Shown: positions 5,389 to 5,731 of the stretch, in pieces
Numbering within the stretch: the first letter of the stretch is position 1
Layout of the letters: every line of letters starts with the position of its first letter
Assembly (NCBI GenBank): GCA_947625075.1
Contig: CANQMY010000079.1
Location: 1 to 5,731 of the forward strand
DNA: 5,731 nt
Source: an uncultured Clostridia bacterium
GTDB lineage: Bacteria > Bacillota > Clostridia > TANB77 > CAG-508
Reading direction: 5' to 3'
The notes under the pieces: model-generated
The model's database searches: none
What the model saw: only the letters and a program-made list of their open reading frames with translations
Told to the model about the DNA's origin: nothing
Program-made: the position numbers and the translations under genes

Positions 5389-5731
5389 TTAATATGTCAT
5401 TTTTCCATCAAGTAAATCATCTTGGTTAATCCAATCTTCTACATTGAATTCTATGTAATTTTCTTTATTAATTCTTGCATATACTGTTTCTATTCCAGCA
5501 TTAATAATTAATTTTCTACACATTTGACAAGGACTAGATCCTTCTTCATATTGATTATTATCTCTTCTAATACCAACTAAAAACAAAGAAGACCCAATCA
5601 TATTGCTTCTAGATGTACTTAGCATAGCATTTTGTTCAGCATGTACACTTCTACATGCATCATAACCGCCATGATGTATTTCAGGAAATAATTTCTTTTT
5701 TACACAATATCCTAAATCAATGCAATTTTTT
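5389..5731 (-). CDS. dCMP deaminase family protein (ComEB-like), N-terminus outside window
   Basis: The gene runs on the minus strand from beyond the right edge to a TAA at 5391-5389; 113 residues are visible. It is a zinc-dependent deaminase of the cytidine/deoxycytidylate deaminase superfamily, which converts dCMP to dUMP in the cytoplasm and so feeds thymidylate synthesis. The catalytic block CRSVHAEQNAM lies at 5655-5623 (minus strand), with the zinc-binding histidine and proton-shuttling glutamate in HAE. The two zinc cysteines are in SSPCQMC (5535-5515), followed by RKLIINAGIETVYAR, typical of dCMP deaminases. A methionine codon at 5625 lies just after HAEQNA and cannot be the start, because the catalytic H and E would be lost; the frame continues open to position 5730. 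The end of the protein (EDWINQDDLL...) is ordinary for the family. No clear hairpin terminator follows the stop. Substrate choice between dCMP and related nucleotides cannot be settled from this part. Confidence 0.88.
   Translation of the reverse strand, partial: KNCIDLGYCVKKKLFPEIHHGGYDACRSVHAEQNAMLSTSRSNMIGSSLFLVGIRRDNNQYEEGSSPCQMCRKLIINAGIETVYARINKENYIEFNVEDWINQDDLLDGKMTY

Noticed and set aside
5389..5625. A 78-residue deaminase starting at ATG 5625
   Set aside because: The frame continues to the window edge and encodes the catalytic HAE motif just before that methionine, so the gene is longer.
1..5731. tRNA, rRNA, riboswitch or CRISPR array
   Set aside because: No cloverleaf, conserved rRNA block, known riboswitch core or regularly spaced direct repeat was recognised by eye; all gaps between genes are shorter than about 130 bases.

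Overview
The window is a strongly AT-rich stretch of bacterial chromosome. Codons mostly end in A or T, Shine-Dalgarno sites are of the AAGGAGG type, and the genes are separated by short hairpin terminators with T-tracts. ScpB, a DUF4364 protein, a Rieske-type FAD oxidoreductase and a sortase-anchored VWA protein together point to a low-GC Bacillota, most likely a Clostridia member, possibly gut-associated. No species can be named from sequence alone.

Layout. Positions 1-253 (+) hold the C-terminal end of an Rpn-type recombination-promoting nuclease/transposase. It is followed within about 10 bases by a headless but open C-terminal fragment (262-822, +) of a surface protein with a formylglycine-generating-enzyme/C-type-lectin-like fold. 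Next is scpB (912-1535, +) with its own extended -10 promoter and no scpA beside it. A perfect 13-bp hairpin at 1541-1573 separates it from three convergent minus-strand genes, read right to left: a VWA-domain cell-wall protein (5262-3847), an FAD oxidoreductase with a C-terminal Rieske centre (3716-2169) and a DUF4364 winged-helix protein (2103-1567, TTG start). At the right edge a dCMP deaminase runs on the minus strand out of the window (5389-5731); its true N-terminus lies beyond position 5731.

How the genes relate. This is mostly a row of separately expressed genes, not one pathway. scpB, DUF4364 and the VWA gene each have a promoter carrying the same TGTTATAAT extended -10. The VWA gene is bounded by its own promoter and a strong hairpin terminator. 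Its upstream region also carries two AT-rich inverted repeats, one over the -35 and one in the leader, so it is the best candidate here for regulated expression.

The most interesting part is the left end. A promoterless surface-protein cassette with an uninterrupted frame sits directly behind a recombination-promoting nuclease. Its last ~50 codons use codons unlike the rest of the fragment and lie where diversity-generating retroelements place their variable repeat in this fold. No reverse transcriptase or template repeat is in the window, so this remains a hypothesis.
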